DNA of 64,000 nt from Planococcus citri (Eukaryota; Arthropoda; Insecta; Hemiptera; Pseudococcidae): the NCBI RefSeq assembly GCF_950023065.1, contig NC_088680.1:70345350-70409349 (forward strand). Direction: 5' to 3'. Every line of letters begins with the position of its first letter. Position 1 is the stretch's first letter. Made by a program: the position numbers and the translations under genes. The notes beneath the pieces were generated by a model. It had not been told where the DNA came from and searched no databases. It worked only from the letters and a program-made list of their open reading frames with translations. This document shows positions 38,156-49,726 of the stretch, piece by piece.

Positions 38156-38988
38156 TAAAAGAAAAAACAATCTTAATTTTAGGGTTACTAATATTAGCTA
38201 TTCTATAATACAAACTATACCTTCACCCCAAAATTAAGATAAGGGACGGGAAGGTGAATGGGGGGGGGGGGAGTGAGACGGATCATCCACCCTGACCCAA
38301 ACCCCTAGGCGGTTGCCTAAGGCTCGATCTCTGCCAAGTTCTAGGAGTCGTTACTCACGCGTACCTGTCTGATAGCAGACCGGGCCCCTGACCCGTCTTT
38401 GGGGGAAGTTTGAAGGGGGAGTGATTTCGCCTAGGGGTGGTCCCAACAAGTTGGGGCCCCTAGTTTAGAGACTGAGAGTACATTGGGATATTTGTGGGGC
38501 AGTCAGCGCACTTGCTACTGGCTTCTCGCTGACCACCCACATTAGAGATTGTTATGTTTTTCTATGCTAATCTAAGGCTACTAAATACAATTTTAGATAT
38601 CTTGATCCAGGACTGTCTTCAAAATCACGACTTCTGGATGTTTGGATAACTTCTTTTTGTTTTTGGGTATTATTATTTTGGGGATTAATAAAAAAAGAAA
38701 GATATTATAAAAAGAAAAAGTATAAAAAATGAAAAAGAACAATATTTACAGTTTTTAGTTATTTACATTAAGTATTTTGAGTTTGACAGGCCATATCTAG
38801 ACAGACTAAATTACACCTGAAACCCCAGTTACAAACATTTACATAAATATATATAAGGTGGAGGGTGCTATTTATAATTTGTCGGCACCAACCACCTCTT
38901 ACAAACTAAATATAGGAAAGGTATTTATTTACATCTTAAAGCTAAAGTCTATTATCGGAAATCAGGTTGTCGCTTGGTACTGGCTACA

Positions 38989-39853
38989 CTATCTTCGCAA
39001 TTGGGTGCAGACTCGGACTGTAATTGGGGAGCTCTTGAAGAACTCGATGATTGAGTGTCTAACCAGTCCCCAATCCAGTTGATCCAGTCCGCAGCCCAAC
39101 CTGGGTATAGCCAGTTTCTTAATTTCCAGTTCTGCGCATTTTACAACTAGATTTTTCAAAGTAATTAAAAAATCTTTCTTTGTTGGTTTTTGATTATACA
39201 CTTCTTTTGTTACCATGTAGAGTATGTAGTTCTCGATTTTTTTACCATTTAGTTGATGGCTTGCTTTTTGATCTCTACTATCTCCCACACCGATGCCCCC
39301 TGCCCCTCAGAACATCTCTTGAACCAAATTTGCGAGTAATCTGCTTAGCGACGCCTGAGGACATCTTGAAATCTGCACTGACACAGTGCGCCAGTGCATA
39401 TTCGGGGAAACAACGGAGAAGATCTTCTTCTATTTCCTCCAGAGTGAAGACACCGTTGGAAGTTGTTACCAACTCCCCCCAGCTTCCCCTCTGGAGCTTC
39501 TCGTTCAAATCCTTTTCTTTCTGGTCTAGTATTACTTTGACACGTTTGGGTGTGCTTGGGGCAGCCATCAGGTACTCTCTATATGGAAGTAATGCCGCCA
39601 CCGCAGCCGGCCCAGCTGGTCTATAAAACCTCTCCTTAACAGCCCTAAGAACCAAGTACTGCATTGGGGGTGGGTATATGTGATGGTAGAAGAGTAGAGT
39701 ATAAGGATGACCTAGCTCCCCGCTAATGAGAAGTTGCTCCAGGGCCCTGTCTACAATCCTACTACAGACATTTTGGTATTCTATATCAGTGAAATATTTT
39801 CCTACTATTGATTGTGGGCTTATGGGATTATCCTTCATTGTGGGTTTTTTCAT
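38989..39853 (-). pseudogene. Frameshifted macro-domain (OARD1-like) ORF
   Basis: Two minus-strand frames overlap: 39853-39278 (191 codons) and 39288-38989 (99 codons from the first ATG). The end of the first frame (LAHCVSADFKMSSGVA, then KFG) matches the start of an ADP-ribose-binding macro domain, and the second (YMVTKE, KLAIPRLGCGLDQLDW) matches its second half, as in OARD1/TARG1-type deacylases. They are out of frame by one base at a run of five G (plus-strand C at 39296-39300). The first about 145 residues before the domain are not recognised. The upstream frame stays open to the insertion boundary, so the N terminus may be truncated. Loss of function by frameshift is likely; a homopolymer sequencing error is possible. 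Confidence 0.75.
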
Positions 39854-40598
39854 ATGGTCAAAGGAGTTTTGGACAACAGGGTGTTAAAATTGGAGTTTAG
39901 AGTAAATTTCAGCTTTCCATCTCCATTTAATGAAATTTTGTGAAAATTCAAAGTTTCAAAAATCTGCTGAAGGTTTCAGGAATTTTCAAAAAGTCGCTGG
40001 AGGATCCAAAACGACTTGAAATTCACCTGCAGTACTTCGTAGCGTATTGAAATTAGTTTTTAGAATAAATTTTAGCTTCACAACTCCAATTTGATGAAAT
40101 TTTGTGGGAATTTCGAGTTTCAAAAATCTGCTGGAGGCTCCAGAACTGCTCAAAACGGGTTGAACTCGTATCCAATCGATTTGGCATGTCGAAAATAGGA
40201 TATATTCCAAATTTCAGCTTTCTCGGTCAATTTGGTAAAATTATGATTTTTTCCCTCATTTTTGGCCTAAATTCGATTTTCAAAAATTCACCAAAAATCG
40301 AAAAACGCACTTTAGCACTTGAAATTTTGACAGGTGGTAAATTTTTGCATGATCTTTCGATCTACTTTTGTAAAGTTTGAAAAAGTTCGTGCAAGTACTA
40401 TGTTAAGACGCAAAATCTGGGATTTCGGCTGACCTGTCAATCAAAATGACCGCCATTTTGTAAGTAAGACCAACTTTTTTTTGCCTAATTTGCTTTAAAA
40501 TGTTCCTTAGGATGTCCCCTTCAAGAAAGAAGTTGTCCCGGAGGATCGGCGGGGGGGGGGGGGTGCAATTACTCCTATTGTCATATGCCCTACTATTA

Positions 40599-42319
40599 GG
40601 TAAAGCAAAACCAGGAGATTCCTCGAAAACATATATCCAAAGTAGGGGCAATTTTCATGATCTGGAAAAGCCAAATCCAAAAGCACCTGTATTCTAGTTT
40701 GGTGTACGGAATTTCAGGTGTGTTAGTTGAAAAGTGAATTTTTTATTCACAAAGTAGTGTAAAATTAAATTTTAGAAAGATGTACATAGGTACCTAGCTT
40801 TGATTTAATGAATGAGAAATATGGATACACTCCTGCGATCGCTAAATATTTATTTTTTTGTTTCAGGTTGAAAAAAATCAATGGATTTTCCCAGTCTTCA
40901 ACTTTGCCTTGGTAAGTTATTTCTATCACAATTTACTTCATCAACTCGAATTATTTTCAATTTTATGCCTGAAAAGTGACTGAAAAAATGAAAAGAAATT
41001 GCATGCCTTCACTTTTTCATTTACAAACACAATCGAAAAAATATTTATAATCCGCATTACAACATTTACAAAACTATTCAACTCTATCTGTATACGTAGG
41101 CGTAATTACGAAATCGTCTCGAGATTTCCGAGAGCACAGTAGGTCAAAAGGGTAGAAAAAGAACGGCGATCGTAAAAGACGCGCGAGGGAGCTGAAGAAC
41201 GTTGTTATAAGAAGGCGATCAGACGTACTCGTACTTTAATTCAGCGTTAATGAAAGAAATACGCGAATACGCGCGTTTAATTAAAATATTGCACGTTTTT
41301 TCGTATAGCTATTTTAAAAAATAATGGAGCAACATAAAACACAGAGTAATAATACGTAATCACGATGATAAAATGGAAAAAGCATCACGCATTTGTATGG
41401 GGCGATTCTCTCGGTGAATAGTGAGTCACGTAAATGTTACATCCGTTTGTCATACGCGAGCCGTACGTATCACACTCCTATAGGATGCGAACGCTCTGTG
41501 CTCTGTGCTCTGTCCAACTCCAACAGTGGTCATCTTGAATAAAATCGTGTGCTGCACGTTTGAATTTTTACTTATAAACAATACAAAATAGGAAAAAAAA
41601 ATAAGATGAAGCAGACATCTTGAAGATGAGTTACCTACCTATACCTACTCTACGAGGTACATTACTTTTTTAAAAGTTGCCATCTGTGATCGTTGTAGAT
41701 GAAAAAAAAAACAATGTAATACGTCGATAATTACTAGACCATTATTCGGGTGTTAATTTTTTGGTTTATTTATGGGCGGAGAGGCGGTGGCAATGGTGGC
41801 AGGTACAGGTAGTTGTGCGCGGTATCACGAGAATGGGACGAAAGAAAGCCTGAGAAAAAATGCTCGTTTCGGCCTCCTTAGCGATCAAATTCTCAAAGAG
41901 CTATTAATTTTTGTGATTACATTATTAGTAATCACGTTTCGTGACTGGTAAACCAAGTTATGATGAAGGAAGGGAAAAAGATGACTGTACAGAGCACGCG
42001 GACTAGATCAGGCAGAAATTTTAATTTTATTGCCGCTCATAAAGTTTCGATATAAATTAGAAATGAAAGGCACTACTTTATTGGCATCTGTGATTTATTT
42101 ATCCAGTTTTTTTTTTATGTAAGCTCGAGCTTGCGCGTATTGCTAAATATTCGCGTTCGTTTGTGTAGTAGGTAGGTCTTGTTGGTTGTAGATTGGATTC
42201 GCACAGAACTAAATACTTACCAATACTTTGCTTTGGTTATCTGATCAGGTAATCATGGCGAAGTATCGTTGAACATCTCATAATTGATCCAGTTCCAGAA
42301 TAAGTAAAGGTATCCAAAC
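40599..42319. other. Unique non-coding DNA around a candidate micro-exon
   Basis: Apart from the candidate exon at 40867-40911, no coding frame is recognised. The stretch is less repetitive than its surroundings, with GC-richer patches near 41100-41230 and 41420-41530. Confidence 0.4.
40867..40911 (+). other. Candidate 45-bp micro-exon
   Basis: A strong acceptor (T-rich tract ending TTTGTTTCAG at 40866) and a strong donor (GTAAGTTA from 40912) bracket 45 bases. Two of the three frames are open; one reads VEKNQWIFPVFNFAL, and another contains an ATG after a stop. The length is a multiple of three. No partner exons were identified, so it could be a coincidence of splice-like strings. Confidence 0.35.
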
Positions 42320-42960
42320 TAATGCAAACATTTTTGAATTGGACAAAATTAAATCGAAAGACCATGAAAAAATATATCTCAGCCGAAATTTTGGATGCTA
42401 AAGTGCAATTTTCGTTTTTTTTTTTTTGTCAATTTTTAAAAATCAAATTTGGGCCAAAAATTCAAAAAACTCAAAATTTTACCAAATTATGCTACAGAGC
42501 TGGAATTTGGTGTAGGTAAGTTAAGTACGAGTATACCCTATTTTTGGCCCATCAAATATATCGGAAACGGTTTCGAACCGTTTCGAGTAGTTTTGGAGCC
42601 TCCAGAGGATTTTTGAAAGTTGAAGTTTCTATAAAATTTTACCAAATGAAACAATTTACGATTTTTTGAGAAATTTTTGAAAATCAAATTTGGGCCAAAA
42701 ATACAAAAATATCAAAGTTTTACCAAATTGGCTTAGAAAGCTGAAAAAGATTCTCAAAAGCTAAAATTTCCATGTAATTTTCCACAATGAAGTTGGAAAG
42801 CTAAAATTTACTTTTAATCCCAATTTCAAAATGCTGAGTTAGGTCAGCAGGTGATTTTAAGCTATTATGGAGCCTCCAGCGACATTTTGTAAATTCCAGT
42901 TTTCTAAAAAACACCATCAAATCTGTCCAAATTGGCTTGAAAAAAATGAAAGAAAACATC
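42320..42960. repeat. Decayed left part of a family A copy (A4)
   Basis: The order of segments follows family A: 'gaattggacaaaatt', 'tcgaaagaccatg', 'ggatgctaaagtgc', a 'gggccaaaaat' block, then 'ggagcctccag' at about 42595 and 42870. The outer inverted end is not recognisable. Confidence 0.55.
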
Positions 42961-44204
42961 TCCGACAATAAAACTGAAAATCTTGATCATTTAAATTAGG
43001 CCTAAAAACAGAAATTAATATGAAAATTCTGTACATTATTTTGAAATCAAAAACATATGTAGATTGAATGAAATTGAAAAATCTAAAAATGAAATTGAAA
43101 ACAATGAAAATAAAATAGGCCGGCGTAAAGTATCCTCTTTTGGGGAATATTTTAAATCATGGATTTTTCTTTGCTTAAGTTGAGTCAATGTTTAAAATTT
43201 CTAAATAAATACATTTTGTCTAACTTTAAAAAATTATTGCCAAAAAATGGTCAAAATTTTTGGTGGATTAGGTTCTAGTAATTTTTGGTCAGTTTCTGAT
43301 AATTATTGGTAATTTTTTGGTAATTATCGGTAAGTTAGCCTCTCTTTTTTTGCTACATCTAGTAAATTTATGCAATTTTCGGTAATTTTTTAGATAATTC
43401 AGACTAAATTGACCTCTTGCTCATTTTTTTTGATAAATTCCTGGTAATTTTAGGTAAATTTTTGGTAATTTTATTGATAGTAATAGTATCATTACATATA
43501 AATGAAATTGTTGTTTTATGTATTTTCTGTTGGCAAGTTTTTGTAAATTATTGACAAAAATAGGTACATACTAATGATTTTTGGTAATTGAATTTAGTTG
43601 GTCGTTTTGGGTAATATTCTGGTAATTTTGTGCAAATTACTGGTACCTAATTCTGGATAAATTTACAGATAATTTCAGATTTAGACAAATTATTGGTAAT
43701 TTTGGTAAATTACTGGTATTTTTGGTAAATTACTGGTAATTTTGGCGAATTACTGGTAATTTTGGCGAATTACTGGTAATTTTGGCAAATTACTGGTAAT
43801 TTTGGTAAATTACTGGTAATTTTGGATTCTGGTAAATTTCTGTTAATTTTGGATTTTGGTAAATAACTGGTTATTTTAGATTTGGGTGGATTTGTTGGTA
43901 GTTTTAGATTTTGGTAAGTTACTGGTAATTTCAGGTTTTGCCAAATTACTGGTAATGGTAATTTTAATAAATATGTATTTATTGGTAATTTTAATTTTGT
44001 ATTTTGGCAAATTGCTGGTAATTTTGGATTTTGGTAAATAACTGGTTATTTTAGATTTGGGTAAATATGTTAGTAGTCTTAGATTTTGGTAAATTACTGG
44101 TAATTTCAGGTTTTGGTAAATTACTGGTAATTTCAGGTTTTGGTAAATTACTGGTAATTTCAGGTTTTGGTAAATTACTGGTAATGGTAATTTTGGTAAA
44201 TTAC

Positions 44205-44795
44205 CAGGGATGAAAAGCTAGCCAAAAGCTTAAAGCCGAAAGCTGAAAGCCGAGCAGATTTTCGCACTTAGCCAAAAGCTAAAAGTTTGCAAGTTTCATT
44301 TTTTCCAAGCCGAAAGTTAGCCGAAAGTTCCATTCTTTTGGCTTTTTTCAAAGGCTTTTTTGCAGAATTGAATTCTCTAAATTTAGAAGAAACAAAAAAA
44401 TTGAAAAATTTCATTCAATTTTATTTTAATGCGATTTAGTGAAATGAAAAAAAAGGAAAATAATTCTAGCCATGAATATTCTCCACTATCACTAATTATG
44501 AAATCAATGTACCTGATCTAATTTTTAATTCCATTTTGTTGTAAATTGATGGCGTATCAGCTAAAAGTTTAAAGTCGAAAGCTGAAAGCCAAAAGTTAAA
44601 AGCTAAAAGTCTAATGGAATATAGCTGAAAGCTGTTAAATTGAAAATATAAGGAAAAGCCATTGAAAGCCGAAAGTCTGGCTAAAGCAAGCCTTAAAAAT
44701 CAAGATAGCCGAAAGTTAAAGCCAAAAGTTTCAATTTTGAAATTTCAAGCTAAAAGCCAAAAGCTGAAGTTTCATTTTAAGGCTTTTCATCCCTG
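44205..44795. mobile_element. hAT-like MITE
   Basis: Inverted ends CAGGGATGAAAAGC (44205-44218) and its complement (44782-44795) match the hAT pattern of CAGGG-type TIRs. TAAATTAC flanks both sides (44197-44204 and 44796-44803), the 8-bp duplication expected for hAT, although that string is also part of the host array. The 591-bp body is rich in variants of 'agccgaaagct' and has no transposase. Confidence 0.8.
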
Positions 44796-44844
44796 TAAAT
44801 TACTGATAATTTCAAGTTTTGGACTTTGATAAATTACTGGTAAT

Positions 44845-45064
44845 GGTAATTTTGGTAAATTACAGGTAATTTTGGTAAATTACAGGTAATTTTGGTAAAT
44901 TACAGGTAATTTTGGTAAATTACAGGTAATTTTGGTAAATTACAGGTAATTTTGGTAAATTACAGGTAATTTTGGTAAATTACAGGTAATTTTGGTAAAT
45001 TACAGGTAATTTTGGTAAATTACAGGTAATTTTGGTAAATTACAGGTAATTTTGGTAAATTACA
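44845..45064 (+). repeat. Eleven perfect copies of a 20-mer
   Basis: GGTAATTTTGGTAAATTACA is repeated 11 times without a mismatch, followed by imperfect copies. Perfect identity inside an otherwise diverged array marks a recent expansion. Confidence 0.95.
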
Positions 45065-46479
45065 GGTAATTTTAGTAAATTACTAGTAATTTTGGATTTT
45101 AGTAAATTGCTGGTAATTTTGTATTTTGGCAAATTTCTGGTAATTTTGGATTTTGGTAAATAACTGGTTATTGTAGATTTGGGTGAATTTGTTAGTAGTT
45201 TAAGATTTTGGTAAATTACTGGTAATTTCAGGTTTTGGTAAATTATTGGTAATGGTAATTCTGGTAAATTATTATTGGTAATTTTAATTTTGTATTTTGG
45301 CAAATTACAGGTAATTTTGGTAAATTACAGGTAATTTTGGATTTTGGTAAATTCCTGGTAATTTTGTATTTTGGCAAATTGCTGGTAATTTTGGATTTTG
45401 GTAAATAACTGGTTATTTTAGATTTGGGTAAATTTGTTAGTAGTCTTAGATTTTGGTAAATTATACTGGTTATTTCAGGTTTTGGTAAATTACTGGTAAT
45501 GGTAATTTTGGTAAATAACAGGTAATTTTGGTAAATTACAGACAGATATTTTTGGATTTTGGCAAATTTGTGGTAATTTTGGATTTTGGTAAATAACTGG
45601 TTATTTTAGATTTGGGTGAATTTGTTAGTAGTTTAAGATTTTGGTAAATTACTGGTAATTTCAGGTTTTGGTAAATTACTGGTAATGGTAATTTTGGTAA
45701 ATTATTATTGGTAATTTTAATTTTGTATTTTGGCAAATTGCTGGTAATTTTGAATTTTGGTAAATAACTGGTTGTTTTAGATTTGGGTAAATTTGTTAGT
45801 AGTTTTAGATTTTGGTAAATTACTGGTAATTTCAGGTTTTGGTAAATTACTGGTAATGGTAATTTTGGTAAATTATTATTGGTAATTTTGATTTTGTATT
45901 TTGGCAAATTGCTGGTAATTTTGGATTTTGATAAATTACTGGATATTTTAGATTTATGTAAATTACCAGCAATTTCAGGTCTTGGTAAATTACTGTGTAT
46001 TTTTATAGTATTAATTATTGGCAAATAGGTACTTGTATTTTTGGTAAATTAGGTGTTAACAATTTTTCAATTTTTAGTAAATAATTAGTACCTACTTACA
46101 TAGTTGAAAAGTGTTTAGAAGATTGCTGGCACCTGGCACTTTTGGTGATTTTCAGGTCATTTTTGGAAAAGTAGTGTTAATTTACCTATCATTTTTTGTT
46201 GAATTATAAAAAAATTTTCACTTTTTTTTGTTGAATTTACGTTAATTTTTAGTTATTTTCTGGTAATTTTTGTCAATTTCTGGTTGATGATTTACTGGTT
46301 ACTCATGGCAGTATTACTGGAAGCTTTTCAACGAGTACTTGTGATAGGTATAAAACATTTTCGAAAGAAATAGTCACTTTTTAAAAATTACAGTCTTTTA
46401 AAGATTACCCCAACTTTGGAAAAATGGTGTGTAATGGGTCAAGTAGGCCACTAACAAGCACCAATCGCTATCATACGTG

Positions 46480-46870
46480 CCAAAGTTAATTTGGTCAAAT
46501 TTCAGGGCAATTTTTTTTTGGAAAACTCGAATTTCTAAAATGTCGGTGGAGGCTCCATAACACCTTAAAACCGCATCAAGTCGACTCAGAATTTCGAATT
46601 TCAGTTTTAAAGTAAATTTTAGCGTAGCTTTCCAACATCATTAGGTAAAATTTGTCGAAAATTTCAACTTTTTAAAATTTTCTAGAAGCTCCAGAACTGC
46701 TCAAAACTGTTCGAAATATTTTTCAATCGATTTGAGAAGTCGAAAATAAGCCACTGGCCAAATCTCAGACTTCTAAGTTACTTTGGTGAAATTTTTTTTT
46801 CATTTACCTACCTATAATTCAAATTGGCGTTTTCAAAAATTCACTTTAGCAGCTGAAATTTTGGCTGTTA
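46480..46870. repeat. Decayed right part of a family A copy (A4)
   Basis: Contains the family A right-arm order: 'aggctcca', 'ctccagaactgctcaaaac', 'tcaatcgatttgagaagtcgaaaata' variants and 'ttcaaaaattcac'. It probably belongs to the same copy as 42320-42960, split by the tandem array. Confidence 0.55.
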
Positions 46871-49011
46871 ATGTATCGAGTAAGTAATTGGTTCATCAAA
46901 GATCATCCTACAACAGAAAGATCACCAGCATCATTATTAAGGAGTGTCACTATCGATAGATGATCTGGTAATTAATCGAAAATCGCCCAAGTACCTAATC
47001 TACGTTGAAATGACGAGCATCTGAATACCTAGCGTCACGATTTCCATCCATTTCGTCTCACAAATATTTAAAATTTGCAATTTATGTTGCTAAAGTTTTT
47101 AATCAAGATCTTCGCTATCGCATTAATCACTTTATATGGGTTTGATGATGCGATTAACGAATTTATGCGAGTGTATTCTACGTAGATAAACATCAATACA
47201 TTTCTATAAATTAACAAAAATATGCAAATGGATGAATAAATTTGTAAATAATACGCTATTTAAATTATTCCGAGCAGTCGACACAAAACCAGTTATTTTT
47301 TACGATCCGCGAACAAAGACGAATGTGTAATTCTTCGTGAGATCCTGCAATCTCTGAAGCTGCAATTATTTCAGCACGAATGCTGAAGTATTAACATTTT
47401 GTTTTTGAATAAGGAATTTTTCTGAATTATTTTTTCGGGGTTATTTGCTCGACAAGTATATGAGGACTTTCTGTAACGCTAATTAGTAATTAATAATTTG
47501 AAAAGAGCTGCATTCGAGTTAGAATGTTCAATACTTTAAAAAAAAAAAACAACTTGGGAGATATTTCCACACCGAAAATATACATTATAGAATCAAGAAG
47601 TAACATTTTGATAGGATGTCTTGCCTACGTGAATATTCTATTTGTACGAGTACCTACGATGAAGTTGAATTTTTTCGTTTATATTTTGAAAGAAAAAAAA
47701 GACTACCTATTCAATTATTAACGAAATCGAGTTGTAATTAACGAAGAATAATAGGTAGATATGAAAAAAAAAAAAAAAAAAAGTAAGAACATGAATGAGA
47801 AGAATGTCCTCTATGGTCGGCTTCCAAGTTGTTTTTCTGTCCAATTAGTGAATATTTTTCAACGAACGATGTCGTCAACTTACTTTTAACCATGAAGCTG
47901 GGTCTGAAATACGGGATTTCTTTGAAATGAAATATTTATCCGAATTGAATGAATCAGGTTGGTTTTTTTTTCATTTTCATTGTTGTAGGCTATTTAATAA
48001 TTGAATAGAAACATTACTTCAATTAACGAATAAATTGCAAAAGGGTTAGGTACCCATTGGGAAGGAGGAAGAGAGAGGGGTGGTGGAGATGACTTTGAAA
48101 TGATTCATGATTACCTAGACGGTTTCTTCTCCATATTTATTTAGATGTTTCCAAATTAACTAACTTTAAACCAAAATGATTGCAATTAGAGAATATAATA
48201 AAAAGACAATAATTTCGTGAAAAACGATCACTCCTGATGATTAAAATCAAAAATTAAAAAATCATTTTCAAGTTAATTTTTACCACGTAAAAACAAAAAG
48301 ATAATTGGTTTGTAGCTGGAAAGAAAAGGATGAAGAATGGTGGAGATGGATATCCTCTTCAAATGGCATGTCCAAGTCTAAGACACCCTACAGCTGGATT
48401 TTTTCTACAAATTATTTCTCTAGGACCCTTATTTTCATGTCGACTGGTTCTTATTTGTACCTTTTTAACGTCTCACTTCTCTTAAAAATATTCGCAAATC
48501 TTGACAAAGGACTCACGCTTATCCTCACTCAAACCTTTCAAATCGAATTCGAAAACCAAGTTTGAATTACTTACTGATAACCACTGTAGATATTTTGTCA
48601 GAACCTTGTCACTATATCAAAATTTGGAAAATCATATCAAACACACGAACACAAGAATGAATTTGTCATTTTTCATGTTTTTACCATGTTCACTGAAATT
48701 ACCCGAATTATTCTACGTCTTTGAATACTTCGAGTCAGTTCGAGTCTAGTTATTTCAGATTACAAAAGAGTGATCTTCCAAGTTCAACGTTTCATCAAAC
48801 AGACCGAAAAAGTAACTCACTCGAGACGTTCATTTGGACCTAAAACGATCACTGCAGCAAATTCTGCTCGAACGTTGCAAAAAAATCAAAATCTTCTCAA
48901 CATACGAGTAATTCGATGAAAAACACTAATTCGAAGACTACCAACGTGGAACAAAATCATTCTAAACTAAAAGAAACACATAAGATACAATTCGAAGAAT
49001 ACTGTTGACGT
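46871..49011. other. AT-rich non-coding DNA
   Basis: No gene or ordered repeat recognised; a long A run lies at about 47764-47782. An 86-codon frame at 48305-48565 has no recognisable relative. Confidence 0.4.
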
Positions 49012-49017
49012 TTTATT
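49012..49017 (-). terminator. Poly(A) signal of RPL39
   Basis: AATAAA on the minus strand, about 98 bases past the RPL39 stop codon, a usual distance for a short ribosomal-protein 3' UTR. Confidence 0.55.
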
Positions 49018-49114
49018 CGTAAATTTCACACAACAAAACCATCATCATAAACGTAATCTAGAAAATAGATTCATGAAAATTAAAGAATAACGAAACGTTC
49101 GATTCCGGTTGTAA

Positions 49115-49726
49115 TTACAATTTGAGCTTGGTTCTTCTCCAATGACGTCTTTTAGCGTTATATCTGTAACAAAAATTAACAACTTTGATTAATCAGCTGT
49201 ACTTCAACTCTAGATGGAAAAACGGTATCGGTGGTTAAGCTCTAGTTAAATTAGTGGTTGAGTGGAAAACGAAGTTAGAAGCCAGGAATACGATCTTTAG
49301 AATGGAACTTGGATTGCTAATTCGAAAACGAAATGAAATGATCATTACCTTATGGTGTTACCGGTACGCATTCTGATCCATTGAGGGATGGGTCGATTCT
49401 GTTTCAGCTTTTTGGCAAGCTTTTGCTTGATCTTGAAAGATTTATGCGATGACTGAAATAAAACACATTTATTAGACAATGATTAACGTAATAACTCTCG
49501 TGAGGAAAGTTGAAATGTTATTAGTTGGGCAATAACCATCGAGGTACACATTTCAGCGTTTTCTCGTGTGAATTGCATACTTTGAGAAGAAATGTATACC
49601 TCATCGTAACGTTGTGTGGTGGTTCGTTGCTAATGCAAAAATGGACCCACTAACGTTAGCGAGAGCATTTCGAAGCAGGTGAATGCTTACAGAATAATTG
49701 ATAGTATAACGAGAATAACTTACCAT
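49115..49726 (-). CDS. RPL39: Ribosomal protein eL39
   Basis: Encodes 51 residues, the usual length of eL39, a small basic protein near the exit tunnel of the large ribosomal subunit. Exons on the minus strand: 49726-49724 (only the ATG), 49452-49349 and 49163-49115. Recognisable stretches are SSHKSFKIKQKLAKK, QNRPIPQWIRMRTGN and RYNAKRRHWRRTK, which match the family almost end to end. Splice sites are canonical: ATG followed directly by GTAAGT; CAG before TCATCG; an Arg codon split between exons 2 and 3. The intron right after the start codon is a common arrangement in ribosomal-protein genes. It lies about 1.1 kb from UQCRQ on the same strand. No frame damage is seen, so it should be functional. 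Confidence 0.96.

Larger units (their letters stand above)
38099..39877 (-). mobile_element. Poly(A)-tailed retroposon inserted in A3
   Basis: An 11-bp direct repeat AGGGTGTTAAA flanks the insertion (38088-38098 and 39878-39888). On the plus strand the insert starts with 13 T (38099-38111), i.e. a 3' poly(A) tail on the minus strand, and an AATAAA signal lies at 38155-38150. Removing the insert restores the unbroken family A sequence seen near 27836 and 29173. The insert is 1.78 kb. Its sense strand carries the macro-domain frames at 39853-38989 and about 0.88 kb of 3' non-coding sequence. No reverse transcriptase is present: either a 5'-truncated LINE or a retrocopy of a host or other mRNA. 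Confidence 0.85.
36913..40595. mobile_element. Family A element, copy A3, with nested retroposon
   Basis: Inverted ends TAGTCCGGCATACGACAAT (left) and the complement of TAGTAGGGCATATGACAAT (right) match those of A2. TTA flanks both ends (36910-36912 and 40596-40598), a likely 3-bp target duplication. The arms mirror each other as in A2. The element is interrupted at 38098/39889 by a poly(A)-tailed insertion; without it the element would be about 1.9 kb. Confidence 0.8.
43250..46070. repeat. GGTAAATTACTGGTAATTTT tandem-repeat field
   Basis: About 2.2 kb of short repeats built from 'ggtaaattactggtaatttt' with irregular higher-order blocks ('ttagatttgggtaaatttgttagtag' segments recur at 43880, 44050, 45180, 45420, 45610 and 45780). 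Frames translating as NLPKSKIT-like repeats on the minus strand are products of the array. It is interrupted by a hAT-like MITE at 44205-44795. Confidence 0.85.

Noticed and set aside
38112..38985. Reverse transcriptase or other ORF in the 3' part of the retroposon
   Set aside because: No frame of useful length exists on the sense strand; it behaves as a 3' UTR.
39180..39626. 148-codon plus-strand frame
   Set aside because: It lies antisense to the macro-domain frames, which have clear family motifs.
45040..46024. Long minus-strand frames with NLPKSKIT-like repeats
   Set aside because: They are translations of the GGTAAATTAC tandem array; length and repetition follow from the period of the DNA repeat.
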